DNA of 64,000 nucleotides from Odiellus spinosus. Lineage: Eukaryota; Arthropoda; Arachnida; Opiliones; Phalangiidae. The position numbers and the translations under genes are program-made. Below the pieces are notes generated by a model. The model saw only the letters and a list, made by a program, of their open reading frames with translations, did not search any database and was not told the origin of the DNA. The DNA lies in contig CAWUCO010000074.1 in NCBI GenBank assembly GCA_963920705.1, positions 682,001-746,000 of the forward strand, given 5' to 3'. The number at the start of each line of letters is the position of its first letter. The first letter of the stretch is position 1. Shown here piece after piece: positions 1-10,859 of the stretch.

Positions 1-14
1 CCCGGCCCGACCCG

Positions 15-49
<35 letters not shown>

Positions 50-1035
50 CAATCCGGCACGATCCGACCCGAAAAACGGCGCTGACTAGTCCGTGAAAAG
101 TCTGAAGATGACGTAGTTTCCTCTCTCGCTTCTGTAACCAAATATGCTAAGTTGCTAACAGTTTTTTTTGGTGCGCACTCACGTGACATACATACATCAT
201 CTAGCCTTAGACTCTTAGCTTTAATGTTTTAGTCTGCTCTATCCTTCTCTAGCAAGGAGTCACGTAGCATGCGCGAAAAAGGACGCGCATTAGAAAATAT
301 ATTAACAGCCAAGCGCGAAAAGAAGGGGGAATTGGACGCAGAAGCTGAGTTTGAACGACACTCGTTATAACGTGTAGCCGCCATTCCATCCCCCCTTAAT
401 ATTCCCTGGCGACGCCAAGGAGGAAAATGAGAACTACACTCATAGGTCACGGCAGATACCACACTGTGGGAGCGTGGGGTTTGGGATGGGATGGTTTACA
501 AGCCTTAATTCCCACGAAGTAAGACGTTTTCCTGCAACGTGCACCCAAGAGCTAGGGCTAGAGGTACATATAGAATTGTAGATACTAGGCTACTAGCTAA
601 ATCGTATTTAGAGATTAGACTAGAGTCGAGCTATTTCATAAATAAGTCTCGCGAGTCGGGACTCTCGCCTAAAGAAATCGCTTCATTTCTCCCTCTCACG
701 AAAATCAAGCTTAAGTATGAGAGCCCGCCCGTGAAAAATAAAGCTTACTCGACCCAACTCGAACATTTTAAGGCGAAGAAAAAACCCAACCCGAATATTT
801 AAGCCGAAGTAAAAACCCAACCTGAATATTTTAAGGGGAAGAAAAAAACCGACCGGGCCCGGGCCCGATTAAAAATGAGCCCGACCCGACCCGATATGAA
901 TTTCACGAAATAAAAGCCCGACCCAACCCGGAATAATTTTTTTAATTTTGTGCCCGACCCGACCCGAAACGGGTTCGGGTCGGGTCGAGTCGAAAAAACC
1001 CGATTTAATCGGGGGCCCGACTCGTCTCTAGGCCA
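1..1035. repeat. GC-rich CCCGACCC-type degenerate repeat region
   Basis: Two GC-rich patches built on CCCGACCCGA lie at 1-85 and about 840-1035. Both strand versions occur side by side near 960-1000 (CCCGACCCGACCCGAAA followed by CGGGTTCGGGTCGGG), so the stretch can fold back. Between 745 and 850 a unit of about 36 bp (gaagaaaaaacccaacccgaat and variants) is repeated three times. A run of A lies at 19-49. From 86 to 764 I see no gene; the short open frames there have no recognisable product. Confidence 0.6.
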
Positions 1036-2406
1036 AAGTAACGTTTGCCCCCCCCCCCATTATTCATATATTTTTTCGAATTATTTATTTGTAACTAAAA
1101 CAATAAGGCTAAGGCAATATTGATACCTACACCTCTATCAACGTCTAAAATCAATGGGGTTTCATGTTCCCTTTTGCATGTTTGTCAAATTCATATAGCA
1201 ACATTCACTTTGCTTTATTCCTGTTGTCACATTAACCTTGTCGCACTCACTTTGTCGGACTCTTTGTCACGCTAACTTATTTAAGTGGTTTTCGTGTTTC
1301 TCAAGTTATCATATGTTACTACTTGTTTTATGTTTTTTCCAACGGCGGCAGTGTTGCCAATGGAAATTCCGCAAATAATATAAAACCTACAGACATGGGT
1401 TCAACATAAGGGAAGATATAGATAAAAGGTATTTGGATGTGTTTAAGTGCAGATAATAGTTTGAAGTTTATCTATTAATAACAAGTTATACGTATTAAAA
1501 CGCAAACTATCTTGGATAAGAAAATATACATTGCTTTTATATTGCGTAGATTTATCGAATTATTAAAAGTTACAAAAAATCCGAGCACTAGCAGCACCTA
1601 ATTGTGCAGAGTACAGTTAGAGGATGAGAAAATCCTTATATAAATGCCGTAAATATGTTAATAAATTTAAAAACATATTGATACTACGTTACGAGTTAGT
1701 CAGTCAAAAGTGGTAAATAGTGCTTTGAAAATAAAGTTAATTTACATAAAAATATAAAGAAAAGCACACAGTTCAGTTTTTTGATTAGTGACAACGCAAC
1801 TCTAAGTCAGCAACTGGGTTATAATCTTATAGTAAAAAAAATTGATCGTAGTACACACAATCGGGAATTTCGTGAGATAACCACTCATTTTATTAGGTTT
1901 TCGTCCGCTTGCGCAGTATGCCATTCAAGCTGTCCACAAGAGGGACAGGCTAGTTTGAGTGCTTAACTAACCTAACCTATATCCTAACTTATAATATAAC
2001 AAGAGGGACAGGTTTGTTCGAGTGGTTAACTAACCTAACATAAACTGCAAATGGAAACCTGCGCAAAAGGGAACTGCGCAATTGGAACTTTACCTTTTAT
2101 TATTTTACAAATGGAGAAATAAAATGGACAAAATGATTTGGAACCATGCCTTTAAAGGCAAGCTATGCCTTTTTTATTTTATTTTCGGAATCACTATGTC
2201 AAAAAACGTCTTAGAATCTTTTCGCAATTATTAGAGACGTTTTGGTTTATTAATTCATGTATAAAGTTGGTTAAGTTTGAATGTAAGTGAACTATAAAGA
2301 CCCGTAACAGTAATGTTAAAAATAAATTTCTTAATATTTCCAAATGTCTGGTGTGGTTGTCATCATTGATAGTATTTATTATTGCACCACGAAATCTTTT
2401 CATTAC
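1036..2406. other. AT-rich non-genic stretch with a short duplicated unit
   Basis: No gene or transposon terminus is visible. A ~63-bp unit starting caagagggacagg occurs at 1937 and again at 2000; each copy ends in taactaacctaac, the same TTAGG-like wording found in the cluster at 6690-7260. Confidence 0.4.
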
Positions 2407-4775
2407 TATCAATCATCCCCTGGGAACAAACGTGGGAGGATTTCTTACATAATGCCAAAGATAGGAGGAAGGGTCGCTTTCAATGTAGGAATACAATATC
2501 AACCCCCACATAAATCCTGCTGAAACTTGGAACAGTTATGTATAAAGGGCAAATGACGATTCTTGGAAGGTTTAGTTTTGTAACTGCTATGGCATTAGCG
2601 CATACGACGATATAAAAAAATGGAAATAATAGGCCTAACAATACCAAAAATAGATGAAAATTCCTGTAGATTGCGATACCATTGCGCGATCGCATCTTAT
2701 CCATTTCTACGTGGTACCTATCGATGATGAACCGCCGCTGCAGAAAATGGACTTCGGATACGTACAGGCAAGAGGTCATGTTCCACCTTTTGCACTTCAA
2801 CGTCAAACGACCCGGATTTTTTCAACTGTTAAGGCGACGTAGGATTCGTCTGCATTTAAAATCACTTAAAACATACCCCGAACATCTTCCTCGCTAAGAA
2901 CCGGAAAGTCTTCCAGGTTAATGTCGTCCTGTTTCTGCCATTGAGAAGATTTACGCAAGATTCTTTGACGTTTAAAGGAATTTGCGACGTGCGAGGAGGC
3001 TTACATTTTTTGCACCTCTCTTTCCCATTGACCTTTAATGTGCAATTCCGAATGGTGCGCGTTAATTAGAAAAGTACAGACGTAGAGAAGTTCCGTGACA
3101 TTGGGTATTACCACGACATGTATCCGGTGCTGAAAAAAACCTAAAGATACTTTGCAGATGACCATCTTTGGAATGTCATCTTTCGTGAACATTTGACTTC
3201 GTCAGTCCTAACTTGCTTTTCACCCTAAAAATGACGACATTTGCAAATTTACTCCGATATCGGTAAGCATGTTTTTGGAATCACGGAAGCGTCGGTAAGC
3301 ATGATTGAGAATACGCGCACCATGGGCGAAGAGTTGACCAATAATTCCAATTATATAGCCAGTCACAAGTAGCATCGGCTTGAAGATATGCCGACCTTTG
3401 TGTATGCGAAATGAACTTTGTAGGATTTTACATTCACTGAATCGTCCTTCTCGGATATAAGTACCATCAACGATGGTGATAGGACATTCCCCGTTATTGC
3501 TTGCAAATATTATTACTGCTGCAGACGATTGGTGGTTGGTTATTAAGCTTCTCTTGAAGACCATAATTTAGCGGTACAAAACGTTCTTCTAATGCAGCAT
3601 GTACCAATTTAATAGTGTTCATGTCTGTGGCCTCTTTCGTTTGAAATAGCACGGATAAAACTGCGTTGGACAAACCGATACGTAAAATTATCAGTAGTTA
3701 GGCTACAGCCGTATTTGATGAACATGGTCTAATGATCTTCATCTTGTCTTCGACGGTGGAATGCACATCACGGAACAAGTCTTGCGAGAAGGACATAAGC
3801 CCCTTGGAGTCATTGTCACTTGTGACAAACGATTCGATAACTCGCCTTCCCCTTCTGCGGTTTTTAATGTACGTGCAAAGACCTTTAAGAAGATTATCTT
3901 TGTCAGTGGTACTAAAAAGTGAGAAACTTGATTTTTACTGTCCGTTATCTCATCAGCAACTTCGTCATTGACACTGGTGTCGTTCTTTACAAAGATAGAC
4001 TTACGTAAACGGATTTTTTCAGCACCGGATACATGTCCCAATAATACCATATATCACTGAACTTCTCCACGTCTAATAACGTGCAATATCCAAAAATGCA
4101 CATTAAAGGTTACGTGTCGAATCCTACGTTATATTGACATTGAATTGTGAAAGGTGGAAATATACCTCTTGCGTGAACGTGTCTGAAGTCAATTCATCAA
4201 GCCCTTACTCGATGTGTACCACGTGGAATTGGATTACATGCTACCGGGCAATGGTATTTCAGTTGTAAAGGGCTGCCTTAACTGGTGCCCAATTAGTCGA
4301 TTTACCCAACGTGATTTTAATATTTGTGTCGCTTAATTAAGGTATTGTTACCAGACATTGCTTTATATTACAAGTCTTATAAATAAACAATATCATAGCA
4401 CTCCATTTGTGCACGGCGTTATTATTGCCTATAGTTTGTTGACTTAGTTTCGCAAAGCAAAAACTTAAAAAATATCTGTATAATAGGTGTATAGTCATTG
4501 CCCGCTAAATCAAACATTTCTACAGGCGTTTTAATATATATTTGGTATTCTTAGTACTAATATTTTTATATTTTATTTCGTCGTACTCGCCAATCCCACG
4601 GTAGTTTCAAAACAAACCTCACAATCATCATTTGCCCTTTATACGTAACTGTTCCAAGTTTCAGCAGAATTTGTGTGGGGGATGAGTATTTTTCGACTTT
4701 GAAGCCGACCCATCCACCTTCCTTTTGCATTATGAAAGAAATCCTCCAATGTTTGTACCCCGGAGATTATTGATA
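2407..4775 (-). mobile_element. Decayed DDE_Tnp_4 (ISL2EU/Harbinger-like) transposon
   Basis: The two ends are inverted repeats of about 265 bp (2407-2672 and 4515-4775). For example, left 2521-2570 (gaaacttggaacagttatgt, then aaagggcaaatga) is matched by the reverse complement of 4620-4670. The interior carries a broken transposase on the minus strand related to the intact one at 22-23.8 kb. The outer tips also resemble that element (attatgaaagaaaYcctcca near both right ends). Many substitutions, stops and deletions show an old, dead copy. No clear target duplication was found. Confidence 0.8.
2745..4050 (-). pseudogene. Broken DDE_Tnp_4 transposase
   Basis: Read on the minus strand, pieces in several frames line up in order with the transposase at 22-23.8 kb. 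Near 4050-3990 RLRKSIFV corresponds to EVRTSIFV. At about 3905-3720 VHSTVEDKMKIIRPCSSNTAVA (split by frame) corresponds to VHSSIEDVIHTIRCCSSKTALA, followed by an in-frame stop. At 3564-3220 the piece contains ITIVDGTYI (first catalytic Asp) and HKGRHIFKPMLLVTGYII. The segment holding the second Asp (ADRGF) is deleted, leaving RRFRDSKN. Around 2990-2750 LRKSSQWQ...DFPVLSEEDV matches LRKPSKWQ...DFPVLRESDV. The SWIM zinc-finger segment is missing. It cannot encode an active enzyme. Confidence 0.8.
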
Positions 4776-5646
4776 TCAGGAGCATATGAGCCAAGCCTTT
4801 AAAAGGTAACGACATTACTCTTTTTTTTTTTTTAATTTCTCCCCTATAGCTTAGGGGGAAATTTTATTCCAGATCACTGTTTCGGGCGTGCTAGCGACAC
4901 GTAGTGATATAAGAAGGAGTTTTAGGGACGTGGCCCAATCATCGAATTTTCGTGGTTGGGGAACCTTTGAATCCGCCGATAAACGAGCTTTTTTGATTTA
5001 AGACAAGTTTACGCTATCAAAAGATTATATTTTTTTATTAAATATTTTCCAGAATTGCTTCAATATATTACTGAGCACTTTTGTACTTTTTAGTTTTGCG
5101 ATCCGCATAGCCGTGCTCGCGATAGACTTCTAAATTGGGCCTAAGTAAATTCGGTAGTAGTCAACCTGCACAATAATATTTTTTATGCAAATATACGTTT
5201 TAAACGCTTTGTTTTAAAAGCCTTCGATCTAAATAAAAGAAGGGAAACGTTTTCACTTCGGGGAAGAATAAATAACATATGTCATATTAATACAACGCTA
5301 CCAAGATTTTCGACGTTTCTTCGAGAAGCTTGGAGTAGCCGCGGGCCCGCGCTTCTATTACGTGGAAATCCGCGAGTTAATTTATCCTAGGTATCCGCTA
5401 ACCGGTTTTTACTTTGTTAAATTCTACGCTTACCAGCTTGTGGAACACTATTTGCGAAAGATTCGATTCTAGTAGGCGCTGCGCCGCTGATGCTTTTGTT
5501 GTCTGCTAAGGTGTTGATCTCTGTGTGAAGTGACTCTAAAATTAAACACCTCGGGTTTTCGACGACCGACAGGGTGGCGGTAGTTTTCCCTTCAAAGTGA
5601 GTCCCTTAATTACAGAATTGACCCAAAAATATATATTTTTAATTAG
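4776..5646. other. Non-genic stretch upstream of the ABC exon
   Basis: It contains a T-run at about 4819-4832 and otherwise mixed AT-rich sequence. I searched it for the upstream coding part of an ABC nucleotide-binding domain (Walker A, Q-loop) and saw none, so it probably belongs to the intron before the exon at 5647. Confidence 0.4.
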
Positions 5647-6003
5647 GGTTATAATACGAACGTAGGCGACAGAGGAACTCAGTTAAGTGGCGGTCAGAAA
5701 CAACGGATTGCTATCGCCCGTGCATTGGTTAGGAATCCCCGGATTTTACTTTTAGACGAAGCTACGTCCGCCCTTGACACCGAGAGTGAAAATATCGTAC
5801 AAGAAGCGTTGGACAACGCCAGTAGGGGTCGAACGTGCATTGTTATAGCGCACAGGCTTTCAACCATTCAAAATGCTGACAAAATTCTAGTCATACATCA
5901 CGGTAAAGTTGTCGAACAAGGCAACCACATTCAGCTATTAGCTCAAGAAGGATTATACAACAAACTACATTTGTTACAAAGTGGAGGGTACGACCATTAT
6001 TGA
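5647..6003 (+). CDS. ABCB-type (P-glycoprotein-like) transporter, last exon
   Basis: An open frame of 118 codons plus TGA encodes the C-terminal half of an ABC nucleotide-binding domain. Counting from the first exon codon: VGDRGTQ at 6-12, ABC signature LSGGQ at 13-17, Walker B ILLLDE at 33-38, D-loop SALD at 41-44 and H-loop histidine at 69 (IAHRLSTI). The tail ([13 protein letters not shown]) ends as in ABCB full transporters. The preceding bases tttttaattag give a splice acceptor and put [10 protein letters not shown] in frame, so the exon starts at 5647; an ATG at 5725 lies inside the conserved fold and is not the true start. In the family this domain hydrolyses ATP to drive export across the membrane. 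Walker A, Q-loop and membrane segments are not in the window. Without them the exon could belong to a gene extending left of the window or be an orphan fragment; the frame itself is intact. Confidence 0.88.
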   Translation, partial: GYNTNVGDRGTQLSGGQKQRIAIARALVRNPRILLLDEATSALDTESENIVQEALDNASRGRTCIVIAHRLSTIQNADKILVIHHGKVVEQGNHIQLLAQEGLYNKLHLLQSGGYDHY

Positions 6004-6127
6004 AATTTGTTACGAGCTGATTAAATAATGAACCATTATTATAAATTGTTAAGTTACAATATTTCTTCTACAAAATTAATATAAATTTTATACTCCATAA
6101 ATAAGTATATATTTAAAGGACTTATTA
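6004..6127 (+). other. 3' flank of the ABC exon
   Basis: AT-rich sequence following the stop codon. An AATAAG-like stretch (ccataaataagt, about 6096) could serve as a weak polyadenylation signal; this is not certain. Confidence 0.25.
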
Positions 6128-6519
6128 TACAAAAAAAAAGGTTGCTTCGCACCTTAAAAAGGGCCCTTATCTAACTCGAATCAAACCCGTGAAGAGGCAC
6201 AAATTATTTTTTTAGAGAAAGAGCAATTTAATGTTTAAAATTATAGTTAGTAGATATAGTCTACTACTCCAAAGATTTTATTATTATTAAATATTTTCAA
6301 AAAACGGATAAAGACGACCTAGGCTCTTCCTCGTTCGTCTTTATCCGTTTTTTGGAAAATGTTTAATAATAATAAAATCTTTGGAGTAGTAGAATATATC
6401 TACTATAATTTTAAACATTAAATTGCTCTTTCTCTAACAATTAATTTGTGTCCATTCACAGGCTGATTCGAGTTAGATAAGGGCCCTTTTTAAAGGAGCG
6501 AAGCAACCTCTTTTTTGTA
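6128..6519. mobile_element. Fold-back MITE with ~180-bp inverted arms
   Basis: The left arm (6128 to about 6318) and right arm (about 6338-6519) are close inverted copies: tacaaaaaaaaaggttgctt at the left is answered by cgaagcaacctctttttt then gta at the right. The inner ends are aaaacggataaagacga and tcgtctttatccgtttt, around a spacer of about 20 bp. There is no coding capacity. The tip motif ggttgcttcgcacc recurs at about 9903, pointing to a dispersed family. It lies just downstream of the ABC exon. Confidence 0.85.
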
Positions 6520-6689
6520 CTATTTCTGTCCCTTTTTACCAAAAATATACCCTTTTTCCACATTTCCACTATTTTGCTTTATAGATCTTTTGAATCTTAA
6601 TTCTTAATAATGTTGAATAAAAATTATAGCGTTTAAATGAGCCTTCAATCTATACGTAATTCAGAGCCTGGTACAAATCTCGAAAGACA

Positions 6690-7260
6690 GAGATTAACTA
6701 ATCTAACCTTACCTAAAGCAGTAAAATAGGCATGGGTTAGTTCAAGGGATTAACTAACCTAACTTCATCTTACCTAAAATAATACCAGAGTGACGGGTTA
6801 GCCCACGCTAGGGATTAACTAATCTAACCTTACCTAACTTTAAAGATTACCAGATGGACGGGGTAGCCCGAGGGATTAACTAGTTGGAGGTATGGGCTAA
6901 TTTAAGGGATTAACTAAACTAACCTAACCTTTAAGATTACCAGATTTAGGGTATCCCGAGGGATTAACTAAATAGAGGTATTAAGTAGTTCGAGGGATTA
7001 ACTAACCTAACCTTATCTAAAATATTACCATAGCGACGGGTTGGTCCGAGCTATAGGGATTAAATAGTTGGAGGGATGGGCTACTTCCAGGGATTAACTA
7101 ACCTAACCTTAAAGATTATCAGATGGACGGGGTAGCCCGAGGGATTACTAATCGAACCTAATATATTACAACAGGGACGAGTTAGCCAGAGCTAGAGATT
7201 AACCTGTTAAAGTGACAGGTAGTTCGTGCGATTAACTAACCTAATCTAATCATACCTACA
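6690..7260. repeat. Degenerate TTAGG-like repeat cluster
   Basis: The phrase gggattaactaacctaacc recurs about ten times with variable spacing (roughly 40-90 bp), mixed with gacgggttagcccgag. The CCTAA words resemble the insect telomere unit TTAGG, but the copies are interrupted and irregular, so this is a dispersed or decayed repeat rather than a telomere. No gene is present. Confidence 0.6.
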
Positions 7261-7502
7261 TAATCTAATCTTAAATTTTATAATATTGAATCGCATCGAC
7301 AAAGAATGGGCATAGAAGACGGAACAATTATTTAAAGCAGGAGAACATATTTCAGGAGACCAGAAGTATGTGGCCGTTTATTTAACTCGCTGGCATGAAC
7401 TTCCGTTTCGCCTATCCTCTTTAACATGCTAAATCTTTATTTTTTAATATAGGCTTACTTGAGTTCCGCGATTATGATGTTCTTTAGATCCAGACTTCAA
7501 TA

Positions 7503-7572
7503 ATTGGCCAACTACTTAATAGCAACGTCATTACGTAGTAGTAATGACGGTGCTATTAAGTAGTTTGCCAAT
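7503..7572. repeat. Small perfect-stem hairpin
   Basis: Two 32-bp arms (7503-7534 and 7541-7572) are inverted copies with two or three mismatches around a 6-bp loop (gtagta). The core is acttaatagcaacgtcatta against taatgacggtgctattaagt. It may be a short MITE remnant. Confidence 0.7.
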
Positions 7573-7929
7573 TTCTAGGTAATGTGATTTAAGTTCAATG
7601 ATCTACTTTACCAAAAAGATCGTAAGAAAGAGGTCTATTATCACCGCCACAATTCTAAACGCTATCGTAAACCACCCACTGGTGCAGTGCATCTATAAGT
7701 ACCGAATCTGTAAATCTCGCTTATATAGGCCGAGAAGAGATACATTATTAAAGTTAAAAAAGCAAATGATAAGATCTTGCCTACTTTTTAATTACGGTGA
7801 ATTAGGGGGAATTTAATGGGATACTCATGATAAAATATAATAGTCAAAATTAATGAGCTGAAGAACCCAGTGTATATAATTTTCAGTTATCAATAAAAAA
7901 TACCATTAAAAATAGCTTATCTACTGTTT
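7573..7929 (+). other. AT-rich stretch, no supported gene
   Basis: A 72-codon open frame at 7598-7816 has no recognisable domain, no homology I know and no splice or start context that supports it. Confidence 0.3.
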
Positions 7930-8425
7930 AATAAAGTAAATTTTTGTTCATCTATTTAGAACCAGTAAATAAAGCTGGTTTAGTTTTACTTTTTTCGTAA
8001 CCCATTCAGTCACCTTTCTCTCTATTACTTCATATACCTTATCAATCTATCATTATTGAAATCTTTGTTTAACCAAGAGAAGCCCTCGTACTCAATAAAC
8101 TATACTTTCTATTAACCCGAATTTAATGGATATTCCTTATCATTCTACTGTTTAAGAAATGTTTGTTTACCATTATGAAGCAATTAATAATGCTCGGCTT
8201 AGCTTTAGATTTCACCCTTTTGTTACCCATTCAGGCACCTTACTTTCTATTAACTCTAATTCAATCGATATTCTTTATCATTCTACTGTTTAAGAAATAA
8301 AATTTTTGATTGTAATTTTGAAGCAATTAATAAAGCTCGGCTAAGCTTATGTTTTCACCCTTTTGTAACCCATTCAGGCACCTTGCTTTCTATTACTTCA
8401 TATACCTTAATCAATATTTCATTAT
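7930..8425. repeat. Degenerate direct repeats, about 150-200 bp
   Basis: The string cacccttttgtaacccattc with caggcacctt, followed by ctttctattac and ttcatatacctt, occurs three times (near 7995, 8215 and 8357). Each is preceded by caattaataaagctcggctt-like sequence. Copies are diverged and unequal in length. No gene is seen. Confidence 0.55.
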
Positions 8426-9663
8426 TTAAATCTGTGTTTAAATAGAGATACTTTTGTACCCGAAAAAAGTCGTATCAAATTTTTTAAAAATACCTTTGTC
8501 TGTATTATTTCGAATTCAGTGGACGGTGGGAAGAGGGAAACGACGATTTCAGTTATCAAGCGCCGCGAGTTCATGGAAAAATGCATTACGGTTTCTGATG
8601 AAATTAGACTTTAGATAGGGTTTACCCACTACAGTGGGTATACTAATTACCATTTTTGGCGAAGGTCTAAAAATATTTTTTTGTCATAATATTTTGAAAG
8701 TTTTATATTTTTATTTAAACACTTTTTAAAAAAACCTTCAAGGACAAAATACAAATGTATCCAAAGGTGCAAGTTTTCAATAGACATTTAGGAAAACCGG
8801 TAATAATATCACTTTAAAAATCCACCTTAAACATTCTTATTTAAGTACTTTGACGAAAGAAAACGCGAGAAACAATTACTTTTACTATATAATAACCATA
8901 CAGGCTATTAAAAATAGTGATAAAGAATGTGGCGAATCTTTATTTCCAAAAAGTAAAAAACAGTGATTATCAAATATTTTTTTTAATGAAGTATTTTTTT
9001 TTCTGTTACAAAAGTCTCCGCTTAAGAGGGAATTGAGCAATTGGTTAAATCTGTGTTTAAATAGAGATACTTTTGTACCCGAAAAAAGTCGTATCAAATT
9101 TTTTAAAAATACCTTTGTCTGTATTATTTCGAATTCAGTGGACGGTGGGAAGAGGGAAACGACGATTTCAGTTATCAAGCGCCGCGAGTTCATGGAAAAA
9201 TGCATTACGGTTTCTGATGAAATTAGACTTTAGATAGGGTTTACCCACTACAGTGGGTATACTAATTACCATTTTTGGCGAAGGTCTAAAAATATTTTTT
9301 TGTCATAATATTTTGAAAGTTTTACATTTTTATTTAAACACTTTTTAAAAAAACCTTCAAGGACAAAATACAAATGTATCCAAAGGTGCAAGTTTTCAAT
9401 AGACATTTAGGAAAACCGGTAATAATATCACTTTAAAAATCCACCTTAAACATTCTTATTTAAGTACTTTGACGAAAGAAAACGCGAGAAACAATTACTT
9501 TTACTATATAATAACCATACAGGCTATTAAAAATAGTGATAAAGAATGTGGCGAATCTTTATTTCCAAAAAGTAAAAAACAGTGATTATCAAATATTTTT
9601 TTTAATGAAGTATTTTTTTTTCTGTTACAAAAGTCTCCGCTTAAGAGGGAATTGAGCGATTGG
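8426..9663. repeat. 619-bp near-identical tandem duplication
   Basis: Copy 1 (8426-9044) and copy 2 (9045-9663) align with an offset of exactly 619 bp. I saw only two differences by eye: tttatattttt versus tttacattttt near 8704/9323, and gagcaattgg versus gagcgattgg at the copy ends. Each copy contains the same short open frame ending in TTISVIKRREFMEKCITVSDEIRL; its product is not recognisable. The near identity means a recent duplication or an assembly artefact. Confidence 0.85.
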
Positions 9664-9899
9664 TTCAGAAATCATGGGGTTCTGTAAAATTGTTACGGAA
9701 AGTCTAAAGCACGCATAAATAAACGGTTGTCTCTTATTAAAACTAGAATAACTGAAGTATTTCAGGAAATAGCATTTTAAACAAAATTGCTGAAGTAAAT
9801 TAAATACTAATTGTTAAAATAAAACTTATTTCATTGCGATCCTAATACTCCTGGTCGATTTCTATGGCTTAAATTTCAATTAATACTGACGCAACTAAA

Positions 9900-10040
9900 A
9901 ATGTTGCTTCGCACCCTTAAAAAAAGTTATTTCCTTGGTTGAGGTCAAACGCGTAAAGGCACTGAGGTGTTATCCCATTGGATCGAATCCCATTCGACCG
10001 AATTGATAAGATAAGAGATTCCGCCAAAATACAAAGTTTT
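9900..10040. repeat. MITE-end fragment
   Basis: It begins gttgcttcgcacccttaaaa and continues with gtcaaacgcgtaaaggcac, matching the left tip of the hairpin MITE at 6139. It then reads ggatcgaatcccattcgacc, the inverted form of the motif near 20665-20690. This looks like a piece of a dispersed element or a junction of two. Confidence 0.5.
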
Positions 10041-10582
10041 TATAGTTTTATTGGTGATTTCTCACTAAAGGCAATCGTCTATTATAAAAATAGTTACCAG
10101 GTCAAAATAAGATAAGCGCAAGATATTCATCCGAAAATTTCGAGTATTATAATGCATCAGTAACAACCCTTTAATTTGAGGTTAAACCCTAGACAAACTA
10201 GTATTGATATATGAATTAGTTCAGAAATCTGAATGGTTTAAGACTCATAGTGTGAGAATTAAAATAAAAGTAAAGGATTAGATCTCAGAGTCAGGATATC
10301 ATAATTGACGCCCTAGCCTTTGCGGGATATATAATAGCCTAAAATGGAAACTCTATTAACCTATACAGGAGGCACGTTATTTCAGCCTTATCAATAAGGC
10401 TAACTACACATTATATTTTAAAATCGAATAGTAAAACCAAATCATGCATTTAAAAAAATCTGCATTATCAAAAAGTTTTATTACAATGCCTATTTTAAAA
10501 TTATAACACTCAAAACAAAACATAACTAATTCTGCATTTTGAAATTCTGCTATCTCTTTAAATATTATGGGGATACCAGACT
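10041..10582. other. AT-rich stretch, no gene seen
   Basis: No terminus, RNA gene or coding similarity is visible up to the hAT target duplication at 10575-10582. Confidence 0.35.
10575..10582. repeat. hAT target-site duplication, left copy
   Basis: ACCAGACT directly precedes the left hAT terminus; the identical octamer follows the right terminus at 18620-18627. Eight base pairs is the target-duplication length of the hAT superfamily. Confidence 0.88.
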
Positions 10583-10859
10583 CAGTGGCGGTGCCAGGAT
10601 TATTTAAGGTGTAGGCTAGAGCAAGTTGGGGCCCTTTCCCGACCCCGAACAAACCAGATAATTTTGAACTGGAGTTTATTGATTAATGGGAATGTTTAAC
10701 AACATTTCCAAAAAATCATTTCATGAAAAACACAGATATCTTTATATCATACACAATTACACTTTCCCTTTTTGCTCATCTTTTTTTACCCTTTTGGGCA
10801 CTGGCAGACAGATGCTTTTTACTGTACATTTTCTGATTTACACTGTAAAAAATTAAGGT

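Noticed and set aside
539-802. 87-codon frame near the left edge
   Set aside because: It starts at GTG and runs through the CCCAACCC repeat; there is no protein signature.
6690-7260. A true telomere
   Set aside because: The CCTAA words are interrupted, irregular and internal to the sequence.
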